Shown: positions 6,056 through 13,167 of the stretch, in pieces
Position numbering within the stretch: the stretch's first letter is position 1
Layout of the letters: every line of letters begins with the position of its first letter
Source: Oscillospiraceae bacterium
Lineage (GTDB): Bacteria > Bacillota_A > Clostridia > Oscillospirales > Ruminococcaceae
Reading direction: 5' to 3'
Assembly (NCBI GenBank): GCA_017523995.1
Contig: JAFWUX010000218.1
Location: forward strand, 1 to 22,933
DNA: 22,933 nt
Program-made: the position numbers and the translations under genes
The notes under the pieces: model-generated
Database searches by the model: none
Told to the model about the DNA's origin: nothing
What the model saw: only the letters and a program-made list of their open reading frames with translations

Positions 6056-7828
6056 ATGGGAGTCGCCATCCATTCAAAGGAATCGTTTGATGAAGCGGCA
6101 GCTATACGTTTGTTAGAGGATACTCTTGAATCCCGCGGAACAATCAAAACTTTTTTCAAAGAAAACGATAGAACGCCAAACCATGATGGCTTCTTTGAAT
6201 TAATCGACCATTCATCAGCGCCACAAAAGCAATTTGTTGTACAGATTAAAAAAACAAAGAAACTCAAAAAGAATGTAAAAGGGGCCAATAAAGGAAAATA
6301 TGTGTATAGCATGGAAACCAATTTCCTTGAATATATCAAGCAAAAGGTTACAGAAAGTCCTGCTATATATTTTGTGGTGGACATTGAAGAAAAACGTATC
6401 TTCTGGCTGTATCTTTCAGACGAAGCGCTCATGAATTTGAATTTTGAAGGAAAAAGCAAGATCTCGTATGCATTTACTGAAGAAAATATTCTGTCTGAAA
6501 TCTCATCATTTACCATGAGCCTTCATCAAATCGCAACAGAAAGGAACAAACTTTTTCTCAATAAAACCCAAGAAGAAATTGCAGAAATGCAAGATGCGGT
6601 TGATTATCTGAATCACCATTTAGATTATGAGTTAAAAGCTATTAAAGAAAGTGTGTTTCCCCAATTGTGGAGAATTGGGATAAAAAGATCGGATAATCCT
6701 GGAATAACAATTAGTGTAGGCCAAAGCGGAAATGCTGTTGCGTGTCAAAGTGCTGTTGCTCTATATCCTCAAATAAAAGGAAAGAATGATAGCGGGCTCC
6801 ATGAATATAGTATGGAAGATGAAAACATCTTCAATCATCTCTCATTCGGCCGTCAGGTTAATTTAATAGATTATAGCAAAGAATCACTTAATAAAATCCT
6901 TGTAATGTTTTTTGAAAAAGGTATTCCAGCTAAATACCTTCCTGATATAGTATTGTTTGAGATCATTAATACCTTTATTCGAAAAAGCAACGTATTTTTT
7001 GAGAGCATTGCTTCGCATGAACTATCAATAGAGGAAGTGAGAAAACGCTATATACTAATTCTAGGATACATGCAGTATCTTTTGGGTGATTCTCCCATGA
7101 ATGATGAAGAAAAGAATCTTACTTTGCTTGCTAACAATCGAATTAATAGAGGCGATATCTTCTTTTTTGATATTGTTTCACAAAGACGTTTTGTACCTTT
7201 TTTCTCTAGTTACTGTAGTAATTTCGAAGAAGCTCCCCCCATAATTAACCCTCATCTATATTTGTACATTACACGTGACTATCTTGTTTATTTCGATGTT
7301 CTCAAAGAACTTGAGCATCGAAATGTACAAAAGATTCCATTTATCTGGGATTATGATTGGTTTTCCATATGTACAATGCCACGAGACAGCAAAGCCGAAG
7401 CAATAGAACGCATAACATCTACATGGATTTCGCAACTTGCTTCATTATATGATGAAACCTCCGATAAACTATTTACTTGCAACACTTTTAAGGTAAGATA
7501 CAAATACTATTTTAGGGCGGAGATTGCTCCAGATGCTGTTCCTTTTGGCTATTTTGGCTATCTATACAAAAAATACACCGATAGTAAGCTATCATTTTCG
7601 TATGATCCTGATATTCGCAGAGATAGCATTGTGGCTGAGCACAAAGAAACCGGTTTAAGATCAATGTCATGCGGAGCTGATTTGGACTCGATGTTCAAGG
7701 ATTATATGCCTTTTTATTACGGCCTCTCATGTCTTCTGTATAATGGGATATGTGATGCATTGGGCTTTAATCGCAAAAAAATAAAGATTGGATATAAAGG
7801 CATGTCTAACGAAATAGCATTCTTCTAG
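6056..7828 (+). CDS. DUF4365-type putative nuclease with large unassigned C-terminal region
   Basis: This 590-residue protein starts at ATG 6056 (MGVAIHSKES), chosen because GAGGTG lies 5 bases upstream; an ATG 21 bases earlier has no ribosome site. Residues about 8-135 match the DUF4365 pattern: DG at 44-45 with E48, then VVQIKKT with Q63 and K65, a PD-(D/E)xK-like D...E...QxK arrangement, and after a gap SPAIYFVVDIEEKRIFWLYLS, the usual strand and YW-type motif. Residues about 160-590 match nothing I know; they have aromatic-rich strands (YYFRAEIAPDAVPFGYFGYLYKKY) and no membrane segment. Position behind the AlbA_2/HATPase regulator and before a strong terminator suggests a two-gene regulator-effector unit. 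Nuclease activity is inferred from motifs only. The gene is AT-rich compared with the backbone. Confidence 0.72.
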   Translation: MGVAIHSKESFDEAAAIRLLEDTLESRGTIKTFFKENDRTPNHDGFFELIDHSSAPQKQFVVQIKKTKKLKKNVKGANKGKYVYSMETNFLEYIKQKVTESPAIYFVVDIEEKRIFWLYLSDEALMNLNFEGKSKISYAFTEENILSEISSFTMSLHQIATERNKLFLNKTQEEIAEMQDAVDYLNHHLDYELKAIKESVFPQLWRIGIKRSDNPGITISVGQSGNAVACQSAVALYPQIKGKNDSGLHEYSMEDENIFNHLSFGRQVNLIDYSKESLNKILVMFFEKGIPAKYLPDIVLFEIINTFIRKSNVFFESIASHELSIEEVRKRYILILGYMQYLLGDSPMNDEEKNLTLLANNRINRGDIFFFDIVSQRRFVPFFSSYCSNFEEAPPIINPHLYLYITRDYLVYFDVLKELEHRNVQKIPFIWDYDWFSICTMPRDSKAEAIERITSTWISQLASLYDETSDKLFTCNTFKVRYKYYFRAEIAPDAVPFGYFGYLYKKYTDSKLSFSYDPDIRRDSIVAEHKETGLRSMSCGADLDSMFKDYMPFYYGLSCLLYNGICDALGFNRKKIKIGYKGMSNEIAFF

Positions 7829-7863
7829 AACATCACAGCCTTGGCATATACAAAAATGAGACG

Positions 7864-7890
7864 GGACCGGCTTTGAAGCCGGTCCTTGTT
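7864..7890 (+). terminator. Rho-independent terminator closing the cargo
   Basis: GGACCGGCT and AGCCGGTCC (7864-7885, loop TTGA) form a perfect GC-rich stem followed by TTGTTTGT. It lies 36 bases after the DUF4365-type gene and separates it from the convergent backbone genes. Confidence 0.8.
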
Positions 7891-7896
7891 TGTCCA

Positions 7897-8190
7897 TTAC
7901 ACCTGATTAATCGGCACCAGCACCCGTTCCCGCATCACTGTACCACCTATATAGTAGTCGCGGGTGAACTTCCATGAACGGTATGCTTCCGGATCGTCCG
8001 GCGGTGGATTCTGCTGCGAATACTGATCGGCAAGCAGTTTGTAGTACTCACAAGCGCTGTGATTGACAGATTGTGCCACATTCTCAAAAACGCCGTGCTT
8101 CTGCATCTGTGCTGCCTGCTTCGGATAATTCTCTTCCATAAAGCTCATCCATGCATTGCCGTAATAGGCGATTTCTGTTTGATTGCTCAT
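7897..8190 (-). CDS. Small unknown protein of the mobilization operon
   Basis: This 97-residue protein (MSNQTEIAYYGNAWMSFMEE...) starts at 8190 with AAGGAAGG about 7 bases upstream; a longer frame reaching into the relaxase gene has no support. It is soluble, with no signal peptide or membrane segment. Its composition (YKLLADQYSQQNPPPDDPEAYRSW split by polar helices) suggests a small helical protein. It follows the relaxase by 13 bases on the same strand, so it is the last gene of the backbone operon. Small proteins in this position are common in Clostridia mobilizable elements, but I do not recognise the family and assign no function. Confidence 0.7.
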   Translation of the reverse strand: MSNQTEIAYYGNAWMSFMEENYPKQAAQMQKHGVFENVAQSVNHSACEYYKLLADQYSQQNPPPDDPEAYRSWKFTRDYYIGGTVMRERVLVPINQV

Positions 8191-8203
8191 AAAAACCTTC
8201 CTT

Positions 8204-10107
8204 TCATCTTCTCCGCCGGGTGAACTGCACCCTCTCCGGAGGCGCATCGGCATCCGCCTGGCCGTTCGGAACAGCGCCAGTCTCTGCATTGCGCCGCTGC
8301 AACTCTTCCTGTGCCATTGTTTGCAGGAATGAGCCACCGAGCACCTGATCGCAGGTTTCGAGCAAGTCAATTGCTGTCCGCAATTCCGCTTCGGCTTTGT
8401 TCAGCGATTCTGCGACATACTGCCGCGATGCTTTCGTGTTTTCGATTTTGCGTTCGAGCTCGCGCCAGTTTCCTGCAGAGAACGGCGAGCCGTTTAGCCG
8501 TTCCCGCGCCTGTGCCGGTGTAAATCGTGCAGATTCTTTGCCGCGGAATAGGACCTGCGCGCACTCCAGCAAGTCGGTATCATTCCGAATGTAGCCGTCA
8601 TATTGCTGCAACCGCTCTTTCAGCTCCTCAACCTCCTGTTGTTTCAGATCTGCATCCCGCCGCAGCGAGAGCTTTGTCGCACCCTGATTGAGTTTTTCGT
8701 TCAGCGCGGTCAACTTGTCAAGCACCGCATCATTTTCCCATGTCAGCAAACCTTTCGGATTCTTCTTCCGAACCGGGAAGTACCCCTCTGAAAAGTAGAG
8801 GATGTAGTTTTGCATGACTATCAGTACGGTGTATCCGGGAGCACGACTTTTCTTTGCGTTCTCTGTCTTTTGCAGAAGATCGTTTTCATACACCTGCTTG
8901 AGTCCGAGCCTTTTTCGCAGCGCGGTTTCATTATACCAACTGCCGAGCGATTTCAGCCGAATGTAGTTCTGCGCATTCTCCGGTTTCGCTGCGATATATT
9001 TGCCTCGCTTGATTTCGTACCGCTCCGCTTCCAGCCGTTTCAGAAACTCATCAAAGTCCCGCGACATCATCAGAACCCGGTCAATATCATCGCGGAGTTT
9101 GTCACGCAGTGAGCGCGGCGGCTCTTTGTATTGCACTTCAATTTTACGGATTGCATCGACATAACACTCCTGTGCCTCAAAGCCATTGTCGGTTTCGCGA
9201 TACGGGATTCGTTCGCGGTCGAGTGCCGCCTGTACAAATGCCTGCTTGTCTGGATGCGGATAGAAGAACGATTTATATGGCGAATACATCTTCTGTTCCA
9301 GCGATTCGTTTCTGCGCGTGAGCGCTTCGATCTGCTCTTTCATATGAAGCGCTTTCCGGACTTCCTCCGGCTGAATCTGACGATGCTCCTTGAAAACACT
9401 CATGTACCGCCGCGCGTCTTTCCACGCTTTGTATTCCTCAACTGTGAGATGCGGATGTGTCGCGTGCTTGTCTTCACGCTGAAACTCTCTGCGGAGAAGC
9501 AATCGTTCCAGTTCTCTGCGCTCGCGTTCCTCCCAGATCACCAGCTGATTCGTGCCGCTGTTCTTCGGCACGATTCCCATTTCCTTCAAAGCAGCTTTCA
9601 TCGAGACGCCTTTGCTCAATCCGCGCTGTCTTCCCTGCGTGTAGAATGGAATGAAGTCATATGAAGATGCGGCGAAGCTTCATCCAGATGCATAACGCTG
9701 TTGAACAAATGAAGGTTTTTGTTGCGCGCCTGGAACATCCTCGCGTATTCCGTCAAAATCTTTTGTGCGATCTCTGCGCGCCGACTTCCGCAGGGTGTAT
9801 CTTTGCAATCACCAAGTTGGACGATCACTTCGTAATAAGGTTCCTCGCGCTTGCCTGACGAAATGTGTTTGAAGTAATCCTGAATTCGCCGGCAGGGCTG
9901 TTTCTGTTTTGCATTATACTCCTCAACTGCGGCGCCGAACAATTCCGCGTATGCTTCCTGAACATCCTGCTGCTTGAACAGAATGTTATGCGGGATCTGA
10001 TCACGGTGAACATTTTGCGCGATGAAGTTTCGGTTGTTGTGTTCGAGGTTTGCGCCGTGGGGATTGCTTGCCTTGCCGAGCGTGACGCTGATGCTGAATC
10101 TCTCCAT
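8204..10107 (-). pseudogene. Mob_Pre/MobL relaxase (plasmid recombination enzyme), broken by a one-base deletion
   Basis: The start at 10107 has AAGGAGG 5 to 6 bases upstream. The first frame gives SISVTLGKA, HNNRNFIAQNV (from residue 23) and the metal-binding HLDEASPHLHM (140-150), hallmark motifs of MOBV-type relaxases that nick oriT. Right after the last motif the frame shifts and stops at 9616. The second frame, carrying GRQRGLSKGVSMKAALKEMG and a long helical C-terminus, continues to 8204. One extra G between 9657 and 9658 would restore HMDFIPFYTQGRQRGLS, exactly the family sequence, and an unbroken 634-residue protein. The downstream frame could in principle restart at TTG 9619, overlapping the TGA, but without a ribosome site. 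It may be a true inactivating mutation or a sequencing error; either way the metal-binding motif is separated from the rest. Confidence 0.85.
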
Positions 10108-10156
10108 TTGTCCTCCTTCCTTTTTCCGTGTGTTCGTTTTGTGAAAAAAAGCGAAT

Positions 10157-10172
10157 TTTGCTGCTGAGCAAA
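10157..10172. repeat. Short inverted repeat upstream of the relaxase gene (possible oriT part)
   Basis: TTTGCT (10157-10162) and AGCAAA (10167-10172) flank a 4-base loop in the gap before the relaxase gene. A second, imperfect pair (GGATTG and CAATATCC, about 10179-10198) follows. Transfer origins of this relaxase class often sit just upstream of the mob gene with such repeats, but I cannot match a known nick sequence. Confidence 0.3.
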
Positions 10173-10241
10173 CTTTATGGATTGTTTACCCAATATCCGT
10201 AGTGCATGACCGTTCCTGTCCTGCGCTACAGACCGCTGTGC

Positions 10242-10598
10242 TCATTGGGTGACTGCCTTTTGCTCCGCTGCTTGGGATTCTCCCAAACCCTGACGATACC
10301 GCTGACCGATCTCCGGATAGTAGTCGCGTGTGTCCCTTGCGATGAGTGCAAGGTAGAGACTGCTGAGTGCGATCAGTTTCTCTGCTTCGTTGTCATAGAA
10401 GTAAATCAGCACTTCTTCCATGTCGCCGCGACTGATTGGCTTTCCGTACTTGATGATTTTGTCGCGGATCGTTTTTGCCATGTCACCGAATGAGCATTCG
10501 TAACCGCCGACGATCATGGTATCGAGCATGGTCAGCATCGCGTTGACCTGATCGCGTGTGAGATAGACTTCAATCGGACCGAGCTTTTTGTTTCTCAT
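10242..10598 (-). CDS. Small unknown protein between the rep-like and relaxase genes
   Basis: This 118-residue protein (MRNKKLGPIEVYLTRDQVNA...) starts at 10598 behind AGGAGGG; a further in-frame start at 10646 lacks a ribosome site. It has no signal or membrane segment. The first half (VYLTRDQVNAMLTMLDTMI) and the middle (DMAKTIRDKIIKYGKPI) look helical, reminiscent of small DNA-binding accessory proteins, and the last 25 residues are rich in Q and E. Position just upstream of the relaxase, in the same direction, would suit a mobilization accessory or a copy-control protein. I do not recognise a family; the function is open. Confidence 0.72.
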   Translation of the reverse strand: MRNKKLGPIEVYLTRDQVNAMLTMLDTMIVGGYECSFGDMAKTIRDKIIKYGKPISRGDMEEVLIYFYDNEAEKLIALSSLYLALIARDTRDYYPEIGQRYRQGLGESQAAEQKAVTQ

Positions 10599-10624
10599 AA
10601 TATCCCTCCTGATGATTGTGCAGC

Positions 10625-10651
10625 AAGGGGTGAACGATTTGGACACCCCTT
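10625..10651. repeat. Inverted repeat upstream of the 118-residue gene
   Basis: AAGGGGTG (10625-10632) and CACCCCTT (10644-10651) are perfect inverse copies with an 11-base loop. They lie 4 bases from the -35 box of the forward promoter at 10656 and 27 bases upstream of the leftward gene start. An operator or an RNA hairpin is possible; no T-run follows on the reverse strand. Confidence 0.45.
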
Positions 10652-10655
10652 TATC

Positions 10656-10685
10656 TTGACATGAAGCGCTGCTGTATGGTATAAT
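10656..10685 (+). promoter_or_regulatory. Near-consensus forward promoter facing into the rep-like gene
   Basis: TTGACA (10656-10661) and TATAAT (10680-10685) have perfect boxes with an 18-base spacer. All nearby genes run on the other strand. Transcription would start near 10692 and enter the 3' end of the rep-like gene in antisense. A short hairpin (CAGAT at 10694-10698 with ATCTG at 10703-10707) followed after a few bases by TTTTT lies directly downstream. Confidence 0.6.
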
Positions 10686-10719
10686 GAATATGGTCAGATA
10701 CGCATCTGCAATAACTTTT

Positions 10720-11904
10720 TCAGATCACTGCAAGTTCTGTGTTCAGCTTTACCCTATATGAGTTCAGACTGTTCCAAAGAACTGACTTTGCGTAGCCGGC
10801 ATAGTTCTTGATATGCGTCGAGGTGAGCGCATCGGTGAAGTCGTCGAGTGCAGAGAATATCATCTCAGAGAGTGTTCCGCACCCGCAGCATTCTGACGCA
10901 GCATTGATCGCGTCAATCACGGCGCAGGCATTGGTCTGTTCGCCGGAGTAGGTCTGCGTACCGTTTCTTGTTGCCATGCTGACCAAACTGTTTACCAGAA
11001 GAACGAAGTTGTCGAATCGGTCTTTTGTTTTCAGATCGGTTTTCTCACAGGGATACTTCATGTAGAAGTCGTATTCACAGAGCCAGCGAATTGCAGCCTG
11101 CATCTTTTTCGGACTTTGCGAATAGGTGTATGGGATTTGCTGTGATGTTGTGATTTCAGAAATCACTTGCTCTGCGATCTGAGACTCCACCAATCCATCC
11201 ATCCGTTCTTCATTGTCACGCGAAGATAGATTGATAGAATTCTCTGTAGTAATCTCTTGTATAGTATTCTCTGTATTTGTGTGCCGAAATTCCGACACAG
11301 GCTCTGACGAAATTTCGTCACCCCTCTGACAAAATTCCGACACAGGGGTATCGTGATCTGATGTGTCCGCAGATGTTGATTCGTCCGTTGGATAAGTAAG
11401 TTCCCGAAGTCGCTTGACATCCAGGTCGATATACAGCACATTGTTATAGACCATTCCCTTGGCTTCTATCGTTCGGAACACTCTGCGAACAACACCCATC
11501 TGCTCAAGAAAGACTACTGCGTCTTTTGCTTGCCTGGGAGAACAGCCGAACTGTTCTGCGATCTGTGTATAGCTGCGCTGGAGTAAATCATCGCGGAACT
11601 TCTTTTGATAACCTATGATCTGGCCGCTGCTTTCATCTCGGATCTCCCGCGGGCGATACCAGTATACAATGTCCGCAAGGATATTGATTGCCAGCAGATG
11701 CGGTTTCGGATGCTTGAGGTCAGACTTGACGAACACACGATACCAGATCTGCGGAATGACATTACCGCTGAATGTGATTTCTCTCAGCTGATCGCAGGTA
11801 GGAATACCTGTTCTGAACACGCGCACTACCTCCTCAAATTGAATACTCATCTTCGAAGATTGACGCGAGATAATCGTAGGTTTCATCTTCCCAAATCTTC
11901 CCAT
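10720..11904 (-). CDS. Replication-initiator-like protein with helix-turn-helix (element-type RepA/DnaD-like)
   Basis: The protein has up to 394 residues; ATGs at 11904, 11886 (MKPTIIS) and 11850 (MSIQFEEVV) are possible and none has a clear ribosome site, so the start is uncertain. The conserved core begins at MSIQFEEVVRVFRTGIPT. A winged helix-turn-helix is visible (YTQIAEQFGCSPRQAKDAVV, then LEQMGVVRRVFR), followed by a polar, serine-rich linker and a helical C-terminal part. Proteins of this layout occur next to relaxases in Clostridia integrative elements and plasmids and are usually annotated as replication initiators or HTH proteins. The likely role is autonomous replication of the excised circle. 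It is the first gene of the leftward backbone operon. A 30-bp inverted repeat lies 80 bases upstream, a possible binding site. Replication function is inferred. Confidence 0.75.
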   Translation of the reverse strand: MGRFGKMKPTIISRQSSKMSIQFEEVVRVFRTGIPTCDQLREITFSGNVIPQIWYRVFVKSDLKHPKPHLLAINILADIVYWYRPREIRDESSGQIIGYQKKFRDDLLQRSYTQIAEQFGCSPRQAKDAVVFLEQMGVVRRVFRTIEAKGMVYNNVLYIDLDVKRLRELTYPTDESTSADTSDHDTPVSEFCQRGDEISSEPVSEFRHTNTENTIQEITTENSINLSSRDNEERMDGLVESQIAEQVISEITTSQQIPYTYSQSPKKMQAAIRWLCEYDFYMKYPCEKTDLKTKDRFDNFVLLVNSLVSMATRNGTQTYSGEQTNACAVIDAINAASECCGCGTLSEMIFSALDDFTDALTSTHIKNYAGYAKSVLWNSLNSYRVKLNTELAVI

Positions 11905-11981
11905 CGAATCCAGATTACCAAATCAAACTAGCTAGAAATAAGCAGACTATTTGGAGAATTCGGGATTGGAGAAGACAAGAA

Positions 11982-12011
11982 AATCGCGCATTTTCTGGAA
12001 AATGCACGATT
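11982..12011. repeat. 30-bp near-perfect palindrome between rep-like gene and attachment site
   Basis: AATCGCGCATTTTC (11982-11995) and GAAAATGCACGATT (11998-12011) are inverse copies with one mismatch and only two central bases. The reverse-strand RNA would hold a G-U pair at the mismatch. It lies between the rep-like start and the tRNA scar, so it may be an initiator or integrase/excisionase arm site. Confidence 0.6.
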
Positions 12012-12037
12012 AGGTGGAGATATAAGGATGCAATATT

Positions 12038-12084
12038 GTTGCCTCCTAAGCAGCAGGCCATCGGTTCGATTCCGGTTCGGGGTG
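12038..12084 (+). other. Orphan 3' half of tRNA-Arg(CCU): predicted attachment site of the element
   Basis: The stretch folds as the 3' part of a tRNA. The anticodon stem is GTTGC/GCAGC (12038-12042, 12050-12054) with loop CTCCTAA, anticodon CCT. A 5-base variable loop follows, then a T arm ATCGG-TTCGATT-CCGGT (12060-12076), the acceptor strand TCGGGGT and discriminator G. The upstream bases cannot supply a D arm or the matching ACCCCGA acceptor strand, so no complete tRNA exists here. A run of six T (12090-12095) follows, like a tRNA terminator. This is the classic remnant at the far end of an element that integrated into a tRNA 3' end. The core of the att site is probably this 47-bp segment. 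Confidence 0.8.
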
Positions 12085-12176
12085 TTCAATTTTTTCAGAA
12101 AGCGCGCTGATCTCCGGCAAAGTATGCGCATATCCGCCACAAACAGAAATCCGCCGCATTCACTTGATATGATTCA

Positions 12177-12227
12177 CAAAAACGGGAACCGCAACACCGC
12201 GGTTCCCGTTTTGATTTCTGCACAGAT
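12177..12227. terminator. Terminator repeat, copy 1
   Basis: AAAACGGGAACCGC (12179-12192) and GCGGTTCCCGTTTT (12199-12212) form a perfect 14-bp stem with a 6-base loop and flanking A and T runs, so it can work in both directions. The whole 51-bp unit recurs at 19654-19704 with only two differences. Confidence 0.8.
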
Positions 12228-12257
12228 GCGCTGATACGGCGAACAGGGATCATCAAC

Positions 12258-12290
12258 AAAGCACTGAACGCAGGCGGGTTCAGTGCTTTT
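12258..12290 (+). terminator. Second hairpin terminator
   Basis: AAAGCACTGAAC (12258-12269) and GTTCAGTGCTTT (12278-12289) form a perfect 12-bp stem with an 8-base loop and a T run at the end. It insulates the ABC operon from upstream transcription. Confidence 0.75.
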
Positions 12291-12300
12291 CTCTGAATCG

Positions 12301-12376
12301 CTTTATGGCAGTTAAGAAATTGATAAGAATTCAACAGGAAATCCATAAAGACTTTTCCGCCGATCCGGTGTATAAT
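12301..12376 (+). promoter_or_regulatory. Promoter of the ABC/two-component operon with flanking inverted repeat
   Basis: TATAAT at 12371-12376 is a perfect -10, but the -35 region (about 12348-12354, AAGACTT) is poor, as in promoters that need an activator. CTTTATGG (12301-12308) and CCATAAAG (12343-12350) are perfect inverse copies 34 bases apart, the second touching the -35 position. This would suit activation by the response regulator encoded in the operon; that link is inferred. Confidence 0.5.
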
Positions 12377-12407
12377 AATGTCAGAAACTGAAAAGGAGTG
12401 TGTCTCT

Positions 12408-13166
12408 ATGGCAACGGTACTTCGTACAGAAAAGCTCTGCAAATCTTTCTCCAACGGCGGATTGCAGCAGCACATCATCAAGAATCTTGATCTGGAGATC
12501 CGGCAGGAGGATTTCACGGTCATTATGGGCGCTTCCGGCTCCGGAAAATCCACACTGCTCTATGCACTCTCCGGCATGGACAAGCCGACGCTCGGCAAGG
12601 TCTGGTTCGGCGATGCAGAAATCTCCGCTTATACCAACGATCAGCTTGCGGTATTCCGGCGTCAGAACTGCGGATTTGTCTTTCAGAGCATTTATCTGCT
12701 TGAAAGCATGACGGTCTTTGACAACATCATGACCGGCGCACTGGTCGCGCAGAAGAATTCGCCGGAGCTGATCAAAAAAGTCGAAACACTGCTTCACAAG
12801 GTCGGCATTGCGGAGGAGATGTGGAAGAAATATCCGAATCAGCTCTCCGGCGGCGAATGTCAGCGTATCGGAATTGTCCGTGCAGTCATCAACGAGCCGA
12901 AGATTCTCTTTGCCGATGAGCCGACGGGTTCGCTCAATTCCGCATCCGGCACAGATGTGCTTGATATTTTCACAGAGCTGCATCAGAAGGGGCAGAGCAT
13001 CGTCATGGTCACGCATGATCTGAAAACCGCGCTCCGCGGCAGCCGCGTGCTCTTCCTGCGCGATGGCGCTGTCACCGGCGATTATGAGATGCCGGAATAC
13101 GGCACAGACGATCTCACTGCACGCAGAGATCACCTGCAGGCATTCCTCGACAAAATGGGGTGGTGA
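12408..13166 (+). CDS. ABC transporter ATP-binding protein, MacB/BceA type
   Basis: This 252-residue protein starts at ATG 12408 (MATVLRTEKL), preceded by AAGGAG; an upstream in-frame ATG at 12378 overlaps the promoter start and lacks a ribosome site. The full ATPase motif set is present: Walker A GASGSGKST (41-49), Q-loop VFQS (91-94), signature LSGGE (146-150), Walker B ILFADEPTG (166-174) and H-loop VTHD (H203). The family powers FtsX-type permeases that detach or export peptides and lipids rather than import nutrients. The next gene, such a permease, starts one base after its stop, so they form one transporter. In the Bce-like scheme the transporter also signals to the partner histidine kinase; the kinase here is in the same operon. 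Confidence 0.92.
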   Translation: MATVLRTEKLCKSFSNGGLQQHIIKNLDLEIRQEDFTVIMGASGSGKSTLLYALSGMDKPTLGKVWFGDAEISAYTNDQLAVFRRQNCGFVFQSIYLLESMTVFDNIMTGALVAQKNSPELIKKVETLLHKVGIAEEMWKKYPNQLSGGECQRIGIVRAVINEPKILFADEPTGSLNSASGTDVLDIFTELHQKGQSIVMVTHDLKTALRGSRVLFLRDGAVTGDYEMPEYGTDDLTARRDHLQAFLDKMGW

Positions 13167-13167
13167 C

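Larger units (their letters stand above)
1..12084. mobile_element. Integrated mobilizable element carrying a defence cargo (left end outside the window)
   Basis: The block runs from an integrase start and excisionase-like gene at the left edge to a 3' tRNA-Arg fragment at 12038-12084. It contains a regulator, a restriction-type cargo, a replication-initiator-like gene and a Mob_Pre relaxase. No conjugative transfer (type IV secretion) genes are visible, so it fits an integrative mobilizable element rather than a self-transmissible one. The cargo at 1574-7828 is visibly more AT-rich than the backbone and than the chromosome to the right. Integration into the 3' end of a tRNA gene is inferred from the orphan tRNA half; the matching complete tRNA should lie to the left, beyond the integrase. 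The relaxase is frameshifted, so mobilization may be lost. Confidence 0.75.
12085..12407. other. Gene-free spacer between the element and the ABC operon
   Basis: This stretch is the original 3' flank of the tRNA gene. It contains the T-run after the tRNA half, two hairpin terminators (12177-12227 and 12258-12290), an inverted repeat (12301-12350) and the operon promoter. I see no credible small gene in it. Confidence 0.7.

Noticed and set aside
9131..9664. Forward frames across the relaxase gene
   Set aside because: They are shadows of the relaxase second frame; low-complexity F/R/L translation without a ribosome site.
9825..10193. A reverse frame beginning MGKQSIKFAQQQNS upstream of the relaxase
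   Set aside because: It would need a TTG start without a ribosome site and overlaps the relaxase N-terminus in another frame, which carries the conserved motifs.
12038..12084. A functional tRNA-Arg gene
   Set aside because: The acceptor 5' strand, D arm and 5' end are absent, so it can only be a 3' fragment.
11928..12140. A 70-codon reverse frame near the element's right end
   Set aside because: It crosses the tRNA half and the palindrome; the translation is an antisense reading of tRNA sequence.
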